Below the pieces are notes generated by a model. That model did not search any database, was not told where the DNA came from, and worked only from the letters and a program-made list of their open reading frames with translations. Below are positions 27,523 to 36,555 of a stretch of 64,000 nucleotides of DNA, piece after piece. The stretch's first letter is position 1. Each line of letters starts with the position of its first letter. Source of the stretch: Betaproteobacteria bacterium (GTDB lineage Bacteria; Pseudomonadota; Gammaproteobacteria; Burkholderiales; Casimicrobiaceae); contig JADKEV010000001.1 of assembly GCA_016717855.1 (NCBI GenBank), positions 310,001 through 374,000 of the forward strand. The letters run 5' to 3'. Made by a program: the position numbers and the translations under genes.

Positions 27523-28770
27523 ATGTCCGCACCGATCCTTTCCGATCCGGGCTCGTCGCGCTCGCATGCGATCGCTGTCATCGGCGCCGGCACGGCGGGC
27601 ATGGCGGCATCGTTGTTCTTGTCGCGCGCGGGCCACCGCGTCACCTTGTTCGAGCGCGTCGCCGCGCCCGGCCCGGTCGGGGCTGGCCTGCTGATCCAGC
27701 CCACCGGCCTCTATGTGCTGGAGCAACTCGGGCTCGCGGCGCCGGTTCGCGCCTGCGGCGCCCGCGTCGACCGCCTGCTGGGCGCGACGCCGCGCGGGCG
27801 CAACGTGATGGACTTGCGCTACGCGGACCTGGCGCCCGGATGGCACGGCATCGGGATCCATCGCGGCGCGCTCTCCGACACGCTGTGGTCCGCCGTGCAG
27901 GCGGCGGGCATCACGCTGCGCCCGGGCGCGGCGGTTGACATGGTCGAACAGCGCGATGGCCATGTGCGCATCCGGCAGCACGCCGCGGCGATCTTCGAAC
28001 GGTTCGACCTCGCCGTGGTCGCGGACGGCACGTTCTCGCAATTGCGCGCGCAGATCGCGATCCCGCACGAGATCACGGTCTATCCGTGGGGCGCGTGGTG
28101 GACGATCCTGCGCGACCCGGACCTCCGGTTCCAGGGCGCGCTGCGGCAGCGGTACCGGCGCGCCGCGCAGATGCTGGGCGTGATGCCGGTTGGGCAGCTG
28201 CCGGCGCCGGCGGCCGATGCGGGGCCGCATGTCACGTTGTTCTGGAGCGTCCGGCGCAACGCCGAGGCGGCACTGCGCGCCCGGGGACTGGAGGCATGGA
28301 AGGACGAGGTCCTCGCGCTGGCGCCGGAGGCCGCGCCGCTGCTCGCACAGGTCGCCGGTTTCGACCAACTGACCTTCGCGACCTACGCCGATGTGCGGAT
28401 GGTCCCCTGGCATCACCAACGCGTGGTGGTCGTCGGCGATGCGGCACATGCGACCAGCCCGCAACTGGGACAAGGCGCCAACCTGGCGCTGATCGACGCG
28501 CTGGTGCTGGCGCGTTGTCTCGCCGCGCAACCGGAGATCATTCCGGCGCTCGCCGCGTACACAGCCGCCCGCCGCGCCCACCTGAACTACTATCAGTCGG
28601 CGAGCAGCCTGCTCACGCCGATCTTCCAGTCGGACGCGTGGCTGCTGCCGCTATTGCGCGATCTGCTCATGCCGCTCGCCTGCCGATTGCCGGGCGTGCG
28701 GGGGCAGATGCTCTCGACGCTGGCGGGAAGCAAGGCTGGATGGTTGTGGGGGTCGCTGCAATTGGAGTAG
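27523..28770 (+). CDS. FAD-dependent aromatic-type monooxygenase
   Basis: 415 residues. The FAD dinucleotide motif is near the N-terminus (AVIGAGTAGMAASLFLSRAG), and the second FAD motif of group A flavin monooxygenases is VVVVGDAAHATSPQLGQGAN at about residue 305. The substrate-side sequence between them does not point to a known substrate. It has no signal peptide or N-terminal anchor. The C-terminal 60 residues are hydrophobic and Leu-rich, as in the UbiH/salicylate hydroxylase group. It stands alone between the divergent kdp operon and the rnhA gene, so context does not help. Confidence 0.8.
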   Translation: MSAPILSDPGSSRSHAIAVIGAGTAGMAASLFLSRAGHRVTLFERVAAPGPVGAGLLIQPTGLYVLEQLGLAAPVRACGARVDRLLGATPRGRNVMDLRYADLAPGWHGIGIHRGALSDTLWSAVQAAGITLRPGAAVDMVEQRDGHVRIRQHAAAIFERFDLAVVADGTFSQLRAQIAIPHEITVYPWGAWWTILRDPDLRFQGALRQRYRRAAQMLGVMPVGQLPAPAADAGPHVTLFWSVRRNAEAALRARGLEAWKDEVLALAPEAAPLLAQVAGFDQLTFATYADVRMVPWHHQRVVVVGDAAHATSPQLGQGANLALIDALVLARCLAAQPEIIPALAAYTAARRAHLNYYQSASSLLTPIFQSDAWLLPLLRDLLMPLACRLPGVRGQMLSTLAGSKAGWLWGSLQLE

Positions 28771-28803
28771 CCGGGGCCTGCGGGCAGCGGGGCGGGTCCT
28801 CGA

Positions 28804-28962
28804 TGATGGGTATCGCTGCACTTCACCCACCCCTGCTCCACGCTCCCTCGCCCCGCTTGCGGGGAGAGGGCTGGGGTGAGGGGCGGTTCTTCGAAGAGCG
28901 TGATGGGTGTCGCTGCGCTCGACCCACCATTGATGGGTATCGCTTCGCTCCACCCATCCTAC
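28804..28962. repeat. Cluster of three REP-like units with a GC palindrome
   Basis: The 202-bp space between the monooxygenase and rnhA holds a diverged unit at 28804-28831, one at 28902-28928 and a full unit at 28932-28962, all in minus orientation. Between them lies CCCCGCTTGCGGGG with a GGCTGGGGTGAGGGG arm, the widespread CCCTCACCCC-type repeat. The right 110 bp recur in inverse orientation at 41763-41880. Confidence 0.75.
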
Positions 28963-28972
28963 GACGGAACTC

Positions 28973-29407
28973 TTACGTGGAGGGCACGCCGCGGTTGGCC
29001 AGCGCGTCGGCGCGCAGGTTGCCCGGATTGTCGGCGTGGCCCTTGACCCAATGCCACGCCACCTTGTGGCTCGCGGCGAGCTTGTCGAGCGCCTGCCAGA
29101 GATCGGCGTTCTTCACCGGCTTGCGATCGCTGGTCTTCCAGCCGTTCTTCTTCCAGTTGTGGATCCAGGTCATGATGCCCTGGCGCACATACTGCGAATC
29201 CGTGTACACGGCGACCTGGCTCGGCTGCTTCAGCGCGGTCAGCGCCTCGATGACCGCGGTGAGTTCCATCCGGTTGTTGGTCGTCAGCGCCTCGCCGCCG
29301 AACAATTCCTTCTCGACCGCGCCGCGCGTGAGCAGCGCACCCCACCCGCCCGGGCCGGGGTTGCCCTTGCACGCGCCGTCCGTGTAGATGACTACCGGCT
29401 CCGCCAT
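28973..29407 (-). CDS. rnhA: Ribonuclease HI
   Basis: 144 residues. All four carboxylates of the RNase HI site fall at the E. coli numbers: D10 (VVIYTDGACKGNPGPGGWG), E48 (NRMELTAV), D70 (VYTDSQYV) and D134 (LRADALAN). The basic handle KNGWK is also present. It degrades the RNA strand of RNA-DNA hybrids in the cytoplasm. The start ATG at 29407 overlaps the stop of the upstream methyltransferase by one base (TGATG), so the pair is cotranscribed. A REP cluster follows the stop. Confidence 0.97.
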   Translation of the reverse strand: MAEPVVIYTDGACKGNPGPGGWGALLTRGAVEKELFGGEALTTNNRMELTAVIEALTALKQPSQVAVYTDSQYVRQGIMTWIHNWKKNGWKTSDRKPVKNADLWQALDKLAASHKVAWHWVKGHADNPGNLRADALANRGVPST

Positions 29408-30198
29408 CACCGGACCCGCGCGCGGCTGGCTTCCGCCGGCTCCGGCATCGCCTCCGACTGCAGTCGTGGCGCCTTGCGCGCGACCGCCGCGAACGCCTTC
29501 TTCTGCCGCGCGCGCTGTTGCCACGCGGGCGTGATCAGGCGCAGGCCGGCCATGCGCTTGACGGCCTGGAGAAAGTAGACGCCGCCGCCGATCGGCCACC
29601 AGCGGTCGCCCGCCGCCTCGAAGAAATGGCAGCGGGTCAGCCACTTTTCCGCCGAGCAGGGCGGCACGTAGCAGTCGAGCTTGCCGCCGATGACCTCGAA
29701 GCCGAGCAGCGAGAGCCAGTCCTTCATCCGGTAGAGCCCGACGAAATTGCCGTTCCACGGCTGCGCCTGCTCGCGCCCGAAATAGCGCTTGATGCCCCAG
29801 AGGCTGAATGGATTGAAACCCGAGAGCACCATCTGCCCTTCGGGCCGCAGCACGCGATAGGCCTCGCGCAGGATGGCGTGCGGATTGTCGGTGAACTCGA
29901 GCACATGCGGGAGCACGACCAGGTCCATGCTGTTCTCGGCGAACGGCAGGTACGCGGGGTCGGCGTACAGATGCGCCGGCTCGTCCAGGTCGAGCACGTG
30001 GCGGGCGGCGATGCGCGAGCCGCGCAGGAAGTCGTGCGCGGGCAGGCCGATCTGCAGCGCGTGGAAGCCGAAGATGTCGGCGATCGCGGCCTCGAAATAG
30101 GCCATCTCCCGGCCGAGCAGGTATTTGCCCAGCGCGGTATCGAACCAGCCGGCAAGCAGGTGGGAAGGGACTTCGCCCGTGTTGTTCGTCAGCGCCAT
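29407..30198 (-). CDS. SAM-dependent class I methyltransferase
   Basis: 263 residues. The SAM-binding region is recognisable by the post-motif segments LPFAENSMDLVVLPHVLEF and ILREAYRVLRPEGQMVLSGFNPFSLWG, typical of methyltransf_11-like enzymes. The glycine-rich motif I is weak here. In many betaproteobacteria this gene is found between gloB and rnhA; here it is followed directly by rnhA and is divergent from mltD with no gloB in between. The substrate is unknown. The C-terminal 45 residues are basic and likely disordered. Confidence 0.75.
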   Translation of the reverse strand: MALTNNTGEVPSHLLAGWFDTALGKYLLGREMAYFEAAIADIFGFHALQIGLPAHDFLRGSRIAARHVLDLDEPAHLYADPAYLPFAENSMDLVVLPHVLEFTDNPHAILREAYRVLRPEGQMVLSGFNPFSLWGIKRYFGREQAQPWNGNFVGLYRMKDWLSLLGFEVIGGKLDCYVPPCSAEKWLTRCHFFEAAGDRWWPIGGGVYFLQAVKRMAGLRLITPAWQQRARQKKAFAAVARKAPRLQSEAMPEPAEASRARVR

Positions 30199-30411
30199 GA
30201 CCGGATTATCCCCATCCCGGCCACGCAGGACAACTGCTAATGTCCCGGCCGCATGCGCGGCGGCGCGCTGCAGCCTGCACGCATCGGTGTTATAAGCAGA
30301 GGATCGCGCCGGCGCGCGCGGACCGCCGCGGTTGCGGCGCGACGGGGGTGCGGCTTGACCCGCCCGGGTCCCTTCATTAACATCGCACCACTGCTGGTAG
30401 GGGGAAATCGT

Positions 30412-32210
30412 TTGCAGCGACTATGCGCCATCGCGCTGGCAGCTATTCTCGTCATCGCCACTCCCGCGCTCGCGCAGCAAGGCGAGCCGGTAGGGCCCCC
30501 ATCCGCCGCGCCGGCGGCCGATCGCGTTCTTGGTGTCATCGAACCTCGAGTCCTTCCGGCGACGGCCGGCGAGCCCGCGCGCGCCGTACCAGCCGACGGG
30601 CCGGCCGACGGCGCCTCACCTTCCGCATGCCTGCTGCACGCTGCACCACCTGCTGCACCGCCCCGCGCAGCCGCTCCCCGCCTGTTGCACGCGAGCGCCT
30701 GGCCCTGGGCGACAACGCGCGCAGCGAATCCGCCGAGGGCGTGATTGCCGCAGCAGCGGCGGCCGCGGCCGCGGCACCAAACGCAACCGACCTCTCTGCC
30801 GCACCCGCCTTCTCCGCCGCGGCGGGTGGCTCGGTCAGAGCCGCGGAGCTCGCACCGGCGGACCTGGAATTGCGCAGGGCCGACGCCATCGCGGAGCCGG
30901 TCTACGCCAGCATCTGGGAGCGCATCCGCGCCGGATTCAAGATGCCGGAGATCGACGATCCGCTGGTCCGGAAGTGGGAGGAGTTCTACGTCGCCCGGCC
31001 GGAGTACTGGCAGCGCATCATCGAGCGCGGCAAGCGCTACCTCTACTTCATCACCGAGGAAATCGAGCACCGCGGCATGCCGCTCGAGATCGCCCTGCTC
31101 CCCATCATCGAGTCGGCGTACAACCCGGAGGCCTTGTCGCGCGCGCGCGCGTCCGGCATCTGGCAGTTCGTCCCGGCGACGGGAAAGACTTATGGATTGC
31201 AGCAGAACTGGTGGCTGGACAACCGGCGCGACGTCACCGTCGCGACCGGCAGCGCGCTCGACTACCTGGAGAATCTGTACACGATGTTCGACGACTGGCA
31301 GCTCGCCCTGGCGTCGTACAACTGGGGCGAAGGCGCGGTGCAGCGCGCGATCAACCGCAACCGCGCGCTGGGCAAACCGGCCGACTACGCGAGCCTGAAG
31401 GTCCCCGGCGAGACACGCAACTACCTGCCCAAGTTGCAGGCGGTGAAGAACCTGATCCGGGCGCCGGAGAAGTTCGGTGTCGACCTGCCGTCGGTGCCGG
31501 ACCTGCCTTACTTCGCGACCGTGACGACGTTTCGCCAGATCGACGTCGCGCTGGCGGCGCACCTGGCCGACATGCCGATCGACGAGTTCAAGCGGCTCAA
31601 CCCCGCGCACAACCGGCCGGTGATGGCGGGCGGCGGGGGCGAGCAGCGGATCATGCTGCCCTACGGGAAGGCAGAGTCCTTCGTGATGAATCTCGATTCA
31701 TACGTGAAGCCGCTGGTGAGCTGGCGGCCGTACCAGCTCAAGCACGGCGAGCGGCTCGACCAGGTCGCGCCGCGGTTCGGCATCGACATCGACGAGCTCA
31801 AGCGCGTCAACGGGCTGACCGGCAAGAAGCGGGTTGTGCCCGGACACACACTGCTGGTTCCCGCGCGCGGCGGCGACAGGATGGCCGAGCGGATTCCCAC
31901 CGCGATATTCAAGGATGCGCCGAATGCCGGGCCAGGCTGGCATCGCGTCCGCCGCGGCGAATCGCTGGTCGCGATCGCGAACCGCTACGGCGTCACCGCC
32001 GCCGAGTTGAAGCAACTCAACGGGCTGCCGGGCAATTCCGTCGCGGCCGGGCACAAGCTGCGCCTGCACGACGGCGTCAGCGCGAGCGCCGGAAAGTCCA
32101 GGGCCACCGGCCGCGCGAGGTCCGCCGGCAAGGTCAAGGCCAGCGGCAAGACGAGAGCAGTACCGCGCGGCGTCAAGAAGCAATCCGCGACGCCCACGCG
32201 CAGGCGCTGA
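30412..32210 (+). CDS. mltD: Membrane-bound lytic murein transglycosylase D with LysM repeats, apparent frameshift
   Basis: The C-terminal 450 residues are clear MltD: an SLT domain with catalytic Glu in LLPIIESAYNPEALS, then GIWQFVPATGKTYGL and LASYNWGEGAVQRAI, followed by LysM domains (YQLKHGERLDQVAPRFGI and WHRVRRGESLVAIANRYGV) and a Lys/Arg-rich tail. This frame upstream of about 30690 is Arg-rich nonsense. A signal peptide (CAIALAAILVIATPALAQQ) starts in another frame at TTG 30412, behind GGGGGAAATCG, and runs to a stop at 30744. One base lost or gained between about 30600 and 30690 would join them. It cleaves peptidoglycan in the periplasm. Confidence 0.85.
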
Positions 32211-32244
32211 CCCGGCCTCCCTCATCCCCGGCCCTTCCAGGCTC

Positions 32245-32325
32245 ATTGGCGAGCGAAGCTCCTGCTATCTCCCCTCTCCCCGCTTATTGGTGAGCGAAGC
32301 TCCTGATATCTCCCCTCTCCCGCGG
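32245..32325. repeat. Tandem duplication, two copies of about 41 bp
   Basis: The segment ATTGG-C/T-GAGCGAAGCTCCTG followed by TATCTCCCCTCTCCC occurs at 32245 and again at 32286. It is followed by a CGCGGGGAGAGGGGCGGGGGTGAGGG-type palindromic arm of the second dispersed repeat. It lies between mltD and the H1-like gene. Confidence 0.75.
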
Positions 32326-32376
32326 GGAGAGGGGCGGGGGTGAGGGTCGGCGAGAGGGACGAAAAGAGAGGGGCGC

Positions 32377-32407
32377 AAAAAAAACAGGCGGTCGATTGAC
32401 CGCCTGT
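32377..32407 (-). terminator. Rho-independent terminator of the H1-like gene
   Basis: ACAGGCGGTC and GACCGCCTGT form a perfect 10-bp stem with a GATT loop. On the minus strand a run of T follows it. It is about 30 bp past the stop of the Lys/Ala-rich gene. Confidence 0.92.
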
Positions 32408-32438
32408 TCACTGCAGCGAGAAAACTCGCCGGACTGAC

Positions 32439-32813
32439 TTACGAGCCAGAGCCCATCATCGGCATTGCTGGTGCCGGGGCCGGGGCCGGGGCCGCCTTCT
32501 TGGGGGCCGCCTTCTTCTTGGGGGCCGCCTTCTTCTTTGCCGCTGCCTTCTTCTTGGCTGCGGGCTTCTTCTTTGCAGCTACCTTCTTTTTGGCAGCGGG
32601 TTTCTTCTTGGCTGCCGCTTTCTTTTTAGCAGCCGGTTTCTTCTTGGCTGCCGCTTTCTTCTTAGCAGCCGGTTTCTTCTTGGCGGCCGCTTTCTTCTTT
32701 GCAGCCGGCTTCTTGGCTGCGGGTTTCTTTTTCGCGGCCATCTTCTTTGCCGCGGGTTTCTTCTTTGCCGCGGGTTTCTTCTTTGCCGCGGGTTTCTTCT
32801 TTGCTGTTGCCAT
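32439..32813 (-). CDS. Histone H1-like Lys/Ala-rich DNA-binding protein
   Basis: 124 residues composed almost entirely of KKKPAAK/KKKAAAK repeats, then an Ala-Pro tail ending MPMMGSGS. This resembles the C-terminal tail of eukaryotic H1 and bacterial H1-like proteins known in Bordetella, Burkholderia and relatives. It should bind DNA nonspecifically and compact the nucleoid. The DNA is internally repetitive, so copy number of the repeats may vary between strains. A 270-bp AT-rich spacer precedes it and a strong terminator follows, so it is a single-gene unit. Confidence 0.85.
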   Translation of the reverse strand: MATAKKKPAAKKKPAAKKKPAAKKMAAKKKPAAKKPAAKKKAAAKKKPAAKKKAAAKKKPAAKKKAAAKKKPAAKKKVAAKKKPAAKKKAAAKKKAAPKKKAAPKKAAPAPAPAPAMPMMGSGS

Positions 32814-33085
32814 GTTTTGCTCCTTTGATGACTTCTACCATTTCCAAGTTACGGTTCAACAGGCGCTTATTTGCTACATTCTGACGACAGTGCACCTGCT
32901 GAAGGCAAATTGTAGCTTGATTTTTTTTCATGACAAGTGTTAGGCGATTTTTCGCGCAACTTTTTTTGCGGAAAAATCGGGAGACGCGCTGCGTTCGAGC
33001 ATGCGCATTCGCCGAAAAAATAAACACGCCTCGCAAAGCAAGGCTGCATGCGGCTTGGCGAGGAGCCGCATTCTTCGATCGCGAT

Positions 33086-34336
33086 TCAGCGCGGCAAAAT
33101 CGATTCGTGGCAAAAAAGCAACGGTGTGGATTCGCGTTCGCGGATCAGGTGCGCGCGCGCGCCGTCGATCATCACCTCGCATGCGCGGCCGCGCGTGTTG
33201 TAGTTCGAGCTCATCACGAATCCGTACGCGCCCGCGGACATCACTGCGAGCAGATCGCCCTCGGCGAGCGTGAGCGCGCGGTCGTGCCCGAGGAAGTCCG
33301 CGCTCTCGCAAACGGGCCCCACGATCTGCCAGGTCGAGGGGGCGCCGTCGCGTGGCGTCACCGGCAGCATGTCGTGATACGCCTCGTACAGCGCGGGGCG
33401 GATCAGGTCGTTCATCGCCGCATCGACCACGGCGAAGTTCTTCACCGCGCCGGGCTTCAGGTACTCGACCCGGGTGAGCAGCAGTCCGGCGTTGCCGACC
33501 AGGTACCGCCCCGGCTCGAACACCAGCGTTTCGCTGCGCCCCTCGAGCAACTGCAGGAGCCCGCGCGCGTAGCCGGCCAGATCGGCCTCGCCCTCGCCAG
33601 GTTCATAGGGCACGCCCAGTCCCCCGCCGACGTCGAAGTGCGAGAGCGCGATACCTTCCGTGGCCAGCGCCTCGAGCAGCGCGAAGATTTTCCCGGCCGC
33701 CTCGACCGCCGGCGCGGGATCCATCATCTTCGAGCCAAGGTGAAAGTCGATTCCGGTGACCTTGATGTTGGGCAGCGCGGCGGCGCGGCGGTAGAGCGGG
33801 ATGGCCTCCGCGTAGGCGACGCCGAACTTGTTCTCTTTCAGGCCGGTGGAAATGTACCGATGGGTCTTCGCATCGACGTCGGGATTGACGCGGAAGCTGA
33901 TCGCGGCGCGCTTGCCCAACTCGCCGGCGATCCGGTCGATCCGGTCGAGCTCGGCGCCGGACTCCACGTTGAAGCACTTGATGCCGTGCCCGAGCGCCAG
34001 GCGGATCTCGGCCGCGGTCTTGCCCACGCCGGAGAAAATCGTCCTGCCCGGGTCGCCACCCGCGGCGAGCACGCGCAGCAACTCGCCGCCGGACACGATG
34101 TCGAATCCGGCGCCCAGCCGCGCGAGCACATTGAGCACGGCGAGGTTGGAATTGGCCTTGACCGCGTAGCAGATCAGATGCGGGCGCGGCGCGAACGCCC
34201 GCTCGAACGCCGAATAGGCCGCGGTGATCGCCGCGCGCGAGTAGACGTAGCAGGGAGTCCCAAACTCTTCCGCCAGCGCGGGCAGCGCGACGTCCTCGGC
34301 GTGCAGCACGCCGCCCTTGAGCGCGAACGCGCTCAT
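33086..34336 (-). CDS. lysA: Diaminopimelate decarboxylase
   Basis: 416 residues. PLP Lys is K60 in LICYAVKANSN. Other landmarks are the phosphate-binding GGGLGVPY region, EPGRYLVGNAGLL, and the C-terminal CESADFLGHDR and NYNTRGR motifs. It decarboxylates meso-diaminopimelate to L-lysine. ATG 34336 overlaps the lptM stop by 4 bases (ATGA); the frame is open upstream but that portion shadows lptM and cyaY. The lptM-lysA order divergent from cyaY is a classic arrangement. Confidence 0.96.
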   Translation of the reverse strand: MSAFALKGGVLHAEDVALPALAEEFGTPCYVYSRAAITAAYSAFERAFAPRPHLICYAVKANSNLAVLNVLARLGAGFDIVSGGELLRVLAAGGDPGRTIFSGVGKTAAEIRLALGHGIKCFNVESGAELDRIDRIAGELGKRAAISFRVNPDVDAKTHRYISTGLKENKFGVAYAEAIPLYRRAAALPNIKVTGIDFHLGSKMMDPAPAVEAAGKIFALLEALATEGIALSHFDVGGGLGVPYEPGEGEADLAGYARGLLQLLEGRSETLVFEPGRYLVGNAGLLLTRVEYLKPGAVKNFAVVDAAMNDLIRPALYEAYHDMLPVTPRDGAPSTWQIVGPVCESADFLGHDRALTLAEGDLLAVMSAGAYGFVMSSNYNTRGRACEVMIDGARAHLIRERESTPLLFCHESILPR

Positions 34337-34548
34337 GGCTTCGTCGCGGGCGAAGGGGCGGCGGGCGCCGCCGGCATCGCGGGTGGCGCTGCGGGGACAG
34401 GCCGCGCCGTCGCCGCGGCAGCCGGCGCTGCGGCCTTGGCGGGCACGGGCAACATCAGTTCGCCCTTCGAGCCGCATCCCGCGAGCGCCAGCGGCAACGC
34501 GGCCGCAGCGCAGGCCGCTCCAATGCGGGTTAACATTCGCGTGTTCAT
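34333..34548 (-). CDS. lptM: LPS translocon maturation lipoprotein LptM (YifL)
   Basis: 71 residues. A lipoprotein signal peptide ends at lipobox LALAGC, and CGSKGELMLP follows, matching the CGxKGPLxxP signature of LptM. The rest is an Ala/Pro-rich tail of about 40 residues, longer than in E. coli. LptM helps LptD oxidative folding in the outer membrane. It is coupled to lysA by ATGA and divergent from cyaY across 20 bp. Confidence 0.88.
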   Translation of the reverse strand: MNTRMLTRIGAACAAAALPLALAGCGSKGELMLPVPAKAAAPAAAATARPVPAAPPAMPAAPAAPSPATKP

Positions 34549-34568
34549 CCGCCGAGTGTAGCAAAACC

Positions 34569-34913
34569 ATGACCGAATCCGAATTCATCGCCCTGACCGA
34601 CGAAGTGCTCAACCTGGTCGGGCAGACGCTCGACGACAGCAACGCGGATCTCGACTGGCAGGCCAACGACGGCATCCTCGAAATCGACTGCGAGGACAAC
34701 GGCGGCACCGGGTCCGGCGGCAAGATCATCCTCAACCGCCACCTGCCCAACCGCGAACTGTGGCTGGCGACGCGCGGCGGCGGCTATCACTACAAGGTGG
34801 CGGGCAAGCGGTGGGAAGACACGCGCAGCGGCCGCCCGCTCCAGTTCGAGCTCGAACTCGCGCTCAACGTCCAGGGCGGCGTGACCATCAGCCTGCCGCC
34901 GCTGCCCGTCTGA
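34569..34913 (+). CDS. cyaY: Frataxin-like iron-sulfur assembly protein CyaY
   Basis: 114 residues, standard for CyaY. The acidic first helix (SEFIALTDEVLNLVGQ with DDSNADLDW) provides the iron-binding ridge, followed by the beta-sheet core (ILEIDCEDNGG, KIILNRHLPNRELWLAT, GGGYHYK). It modulates Fe-S cluster assembly with IscS. The gene is divergent from lptM-lysA and separated from them by 20 bp, so the promoters overlap the neighbouring coding ends. Confidence 0.95.
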   Translation: MTESEFIALTDEVLNLVGQTLDDSNADLDWQANDGILEIDCEDNGGTGSGGKIILNRHLPNRELWLATRGGGYHYKVAGKRWEDTRSGRPLQFELELALNVQGGVTISLPPLPV

Positions 34914-34988
34914 ACGCAGTTCCGCGTGGATAGCCGCGCTTCACCCCTGCGCCGGCGCTCTTCGAATTCGACGAGGGGGCCCGCCGGG

Positions 34989-35040
34989 CCCCCCCCCCCC
35001 CCGCGGGGGGGGGGGGGGGGGGGGGGGGCGCGGGGGGGGG
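34989..35040. repeat. Poly-C / poly-G homopolymer tract
   Basis: A run of about 14 C, CG, a run of about 24 G, CGC and then nine G lie in the 169-bp space between cyaY and the peptidase gene. No comparable tract occurs elsewhere in the window. It is most likely a sequencing or assembly artefact at a GC hairpin, or an inflated short repeat. Confidence 0.8.
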
Positions 35041-35082
35041 ATGGGTGGGCGACCAACCGCCAAGCGGAACAGCTCGCAAGCC

Positions 35083-35814
35083 TCACGGTTCGATCAGCGG
35101 CGCCAACTCGCGCAGGCGCTTCTCGGCGTCCCGATACCCGGGGTAGAGTCCGGCGACGGTGGCCCAGAAGCGCGGGCTGTGGTTCATTTCCCGCAGGTGG
35201 CTCACCTCGTGCGCGATGATGTAGTCGGCAAGCTCGGGCGCCAGCTGGATCAGCCGCCACTGCAGCCGGATCAGCGAGCGACCGCGATGATGCTCGCAGC
35301 TGCCCCACTGCGTGCGGGAGTTCGAGAGCTTCACCGTGGGTGCCGCCAGCCCCAGCCGCGCACAGCACTGCGCCACGCGCGCCGGAAACGACGCCCCGGC
35401 CCTGTCCTTCAGCCACTCCTCGACCGCGTCGCGGATCCGCTCGGGCGTCGGCTTCGGTATGCCGATGCGCAAGTCGAACAGGTCCGCCGCGGCGACCCGG
35501 GTGCGCGAAGGAAACACCGACAGCCGCAGATCCTGTCCCTCGCAGCGGACGATGCCGCCGTCGCGCCAGTCCTCGGGACGCACGATGGCGCGCGCCGCAC
35601 GCCAGCTTTCGAGCTTCCTGCGGATCCAGTTCGCGTTTTCCAGCAGGAACGAATGGATGTCGCCGACGCGCACCCAGTGCGGCGCGCGCACGACCGCGCC
35701 GCCATACGCGATCTCGATCCCGATGCTGCGGCGGCGCGAGCGGATCAGGCGGTAGGCGACGGCCTCGCCCTCGAGCGTGATTTCGCGATCGCTGACTTCG
35801 CGCACCGGGCTCAT
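35083..35814 (-). CDS. YgjP-like zinc metallopeptidase
   Basis: 243 residues. The gluzincin motif HEVSH is at 202-206 (YIIAHEVSHLREMNHS), with the third ligand likely in MNHSPRFW. SNSRTQWGSC before it is the hallmark of the YgjP/WLM-like, DUF45 group of SprT-related peptidases. It has no signal peptide, so it is cytosolic. ATG 35814 overlaps the plsC stop by 4 bases. The physiological substrate is unknown. Confidence 0.85.
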   Translation of the reverse strand: MSPVREVSDREITLEGEAVAYRLIRSRRRSIGIEIAYGGAVVRAPHWVRVGDIHSFLLENANWIRRKLESWRAARAIVRPEDWRDGGIVRCEGQDLRLSVFPSRTRVAAADLFDLRIGIPKPTPERIRDAVEEWLKDRAGASFPARVAQCCARLGLAAPTVKLSNSRTQWGSCEHHRGRSLIRLQWRLIQLAPELADYIIAHEVSHLREMNHSPRFWATVAGLYPGYRDAEKRLRELAPLIEP

Positions 35815-36551
35815 GCGCCCGGGGAAGGTGCCGGAGCCAATCGCGGATCGCCCAGGCGCTCGACTTCGGCTTCGATCCAGCGCTCGACCTCCGCGGTCAG
35901 CTCGAGCGGCTCGCGCCCGGTGGCCGGAATCGGGCGGCCGATGCTGATGGTGATCGTGCCGGCGGTCTTGCCCCAGATGCCCTTGGGCCAGAGATAGCCC
36001 GCGTTGTGCGCCACCGGCAGGATCGGGCGATCCATCCCGATCGCCAGGCGCGCCCCGCCGGTCTTGTACTTGGACCGCGTGCCGGCCTTGATCCGCGTGC
36101 CCTCGGGGAAGATGATGATCCAGAAGCCCTTGGCCAGCCGGTCGCGGCCCTGGTCGACCATCTGCTGCAACGCCTGGTTGCCGGCGCTGCGGTTGATGGT
36201 GATCGGCGAGGCGAGCGCGAAGGCCCAGCCGAAGAACGGCAGCCACAGCAGTTCGCGCTTGGCCACGAAGGAGGCGGGGGAGAAGATGCCGCTCAGCGCC
36301 ACTGTCTCGAACGTCGATGAGTGCTTGGACAGGATCAGGTGCGAGGTCGAGGGAATGTTCTCGCGGCCGATCACCACGTAGCGTATCCCGCACAGCAGCC
36401 GCGCCGCCAGGACGTTTGCCGCGCACCACTGCTTGATCACCCAGAAGCGCTGCCGCGCCGGCAGGAAGAACAGCGCGCAGCACAGCACCGCCCATACCGG
36501 CGTGAACACGATCTGGAAGATGGCGAACAGGAGCGAACGCAGGCCGCTCAT
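35811..36551 (-). CDS. plsC: 1-acyl-sn-glycerol-3-phosphate acyltransferase
   Basis: 246 residues. A hydrophobic N-terminal helix (LLFAIFQIVFTPVWAVL) is followed by the acyltransferase block I, here H77-x4-E82 (SKHSSTFET) in place of the usual HxxxxD; an Asp-to-Glu change at this place is seen in other betaproteobacterial PlsC proteins. Block III is FPEGTRIKAGTRSKYK. It makes phosphatidic acid at the inner membrane. It starts 4 bp after the gmhB stop and overlaps the YgjP gene, so gmhB-plsC-ygjP form one unit. Confidence 0.9.
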   Translation of the reverse strand: MSGLRSLLFAIFQIVFTPVWAVLCCALFFLPARQRFWVIKQWCAANVLAARLLCGIRYVVIGRENIPSTSHLILSKHSSTFETVALSGIFSPASFVAKRELLWLPFFGWAFALASPITINRSAGNQALQQMVDQGRDRLAKGFWIIIFPEGTRIKAGTRSKYKTGGARLAIGMDRPILPVAHNAGYLWPKGIWGKTAGTITISIGRPIPATGREPLELTAEVERWIEAEVERLGDPRLAPAPSPGA

Positions 36552-36555
36552 CGGG

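Noticed and set aside
32500..32810. Tandem repeats in the H1-like gene as a CRISPR or satellite
   Set aside because: The repeats are in-frame codons for KKKPAAK-type units without spacers.
32500..32943. Plus-strand Ala/Phe-rich frame opposite the H1-like gene, resembling a membrane protein
   Set aside because: The repetitive AAFFLAAGFF pattern is only the reverse complement of the KKKPAAK codons; the minus strand has a ribosome site and terminator.
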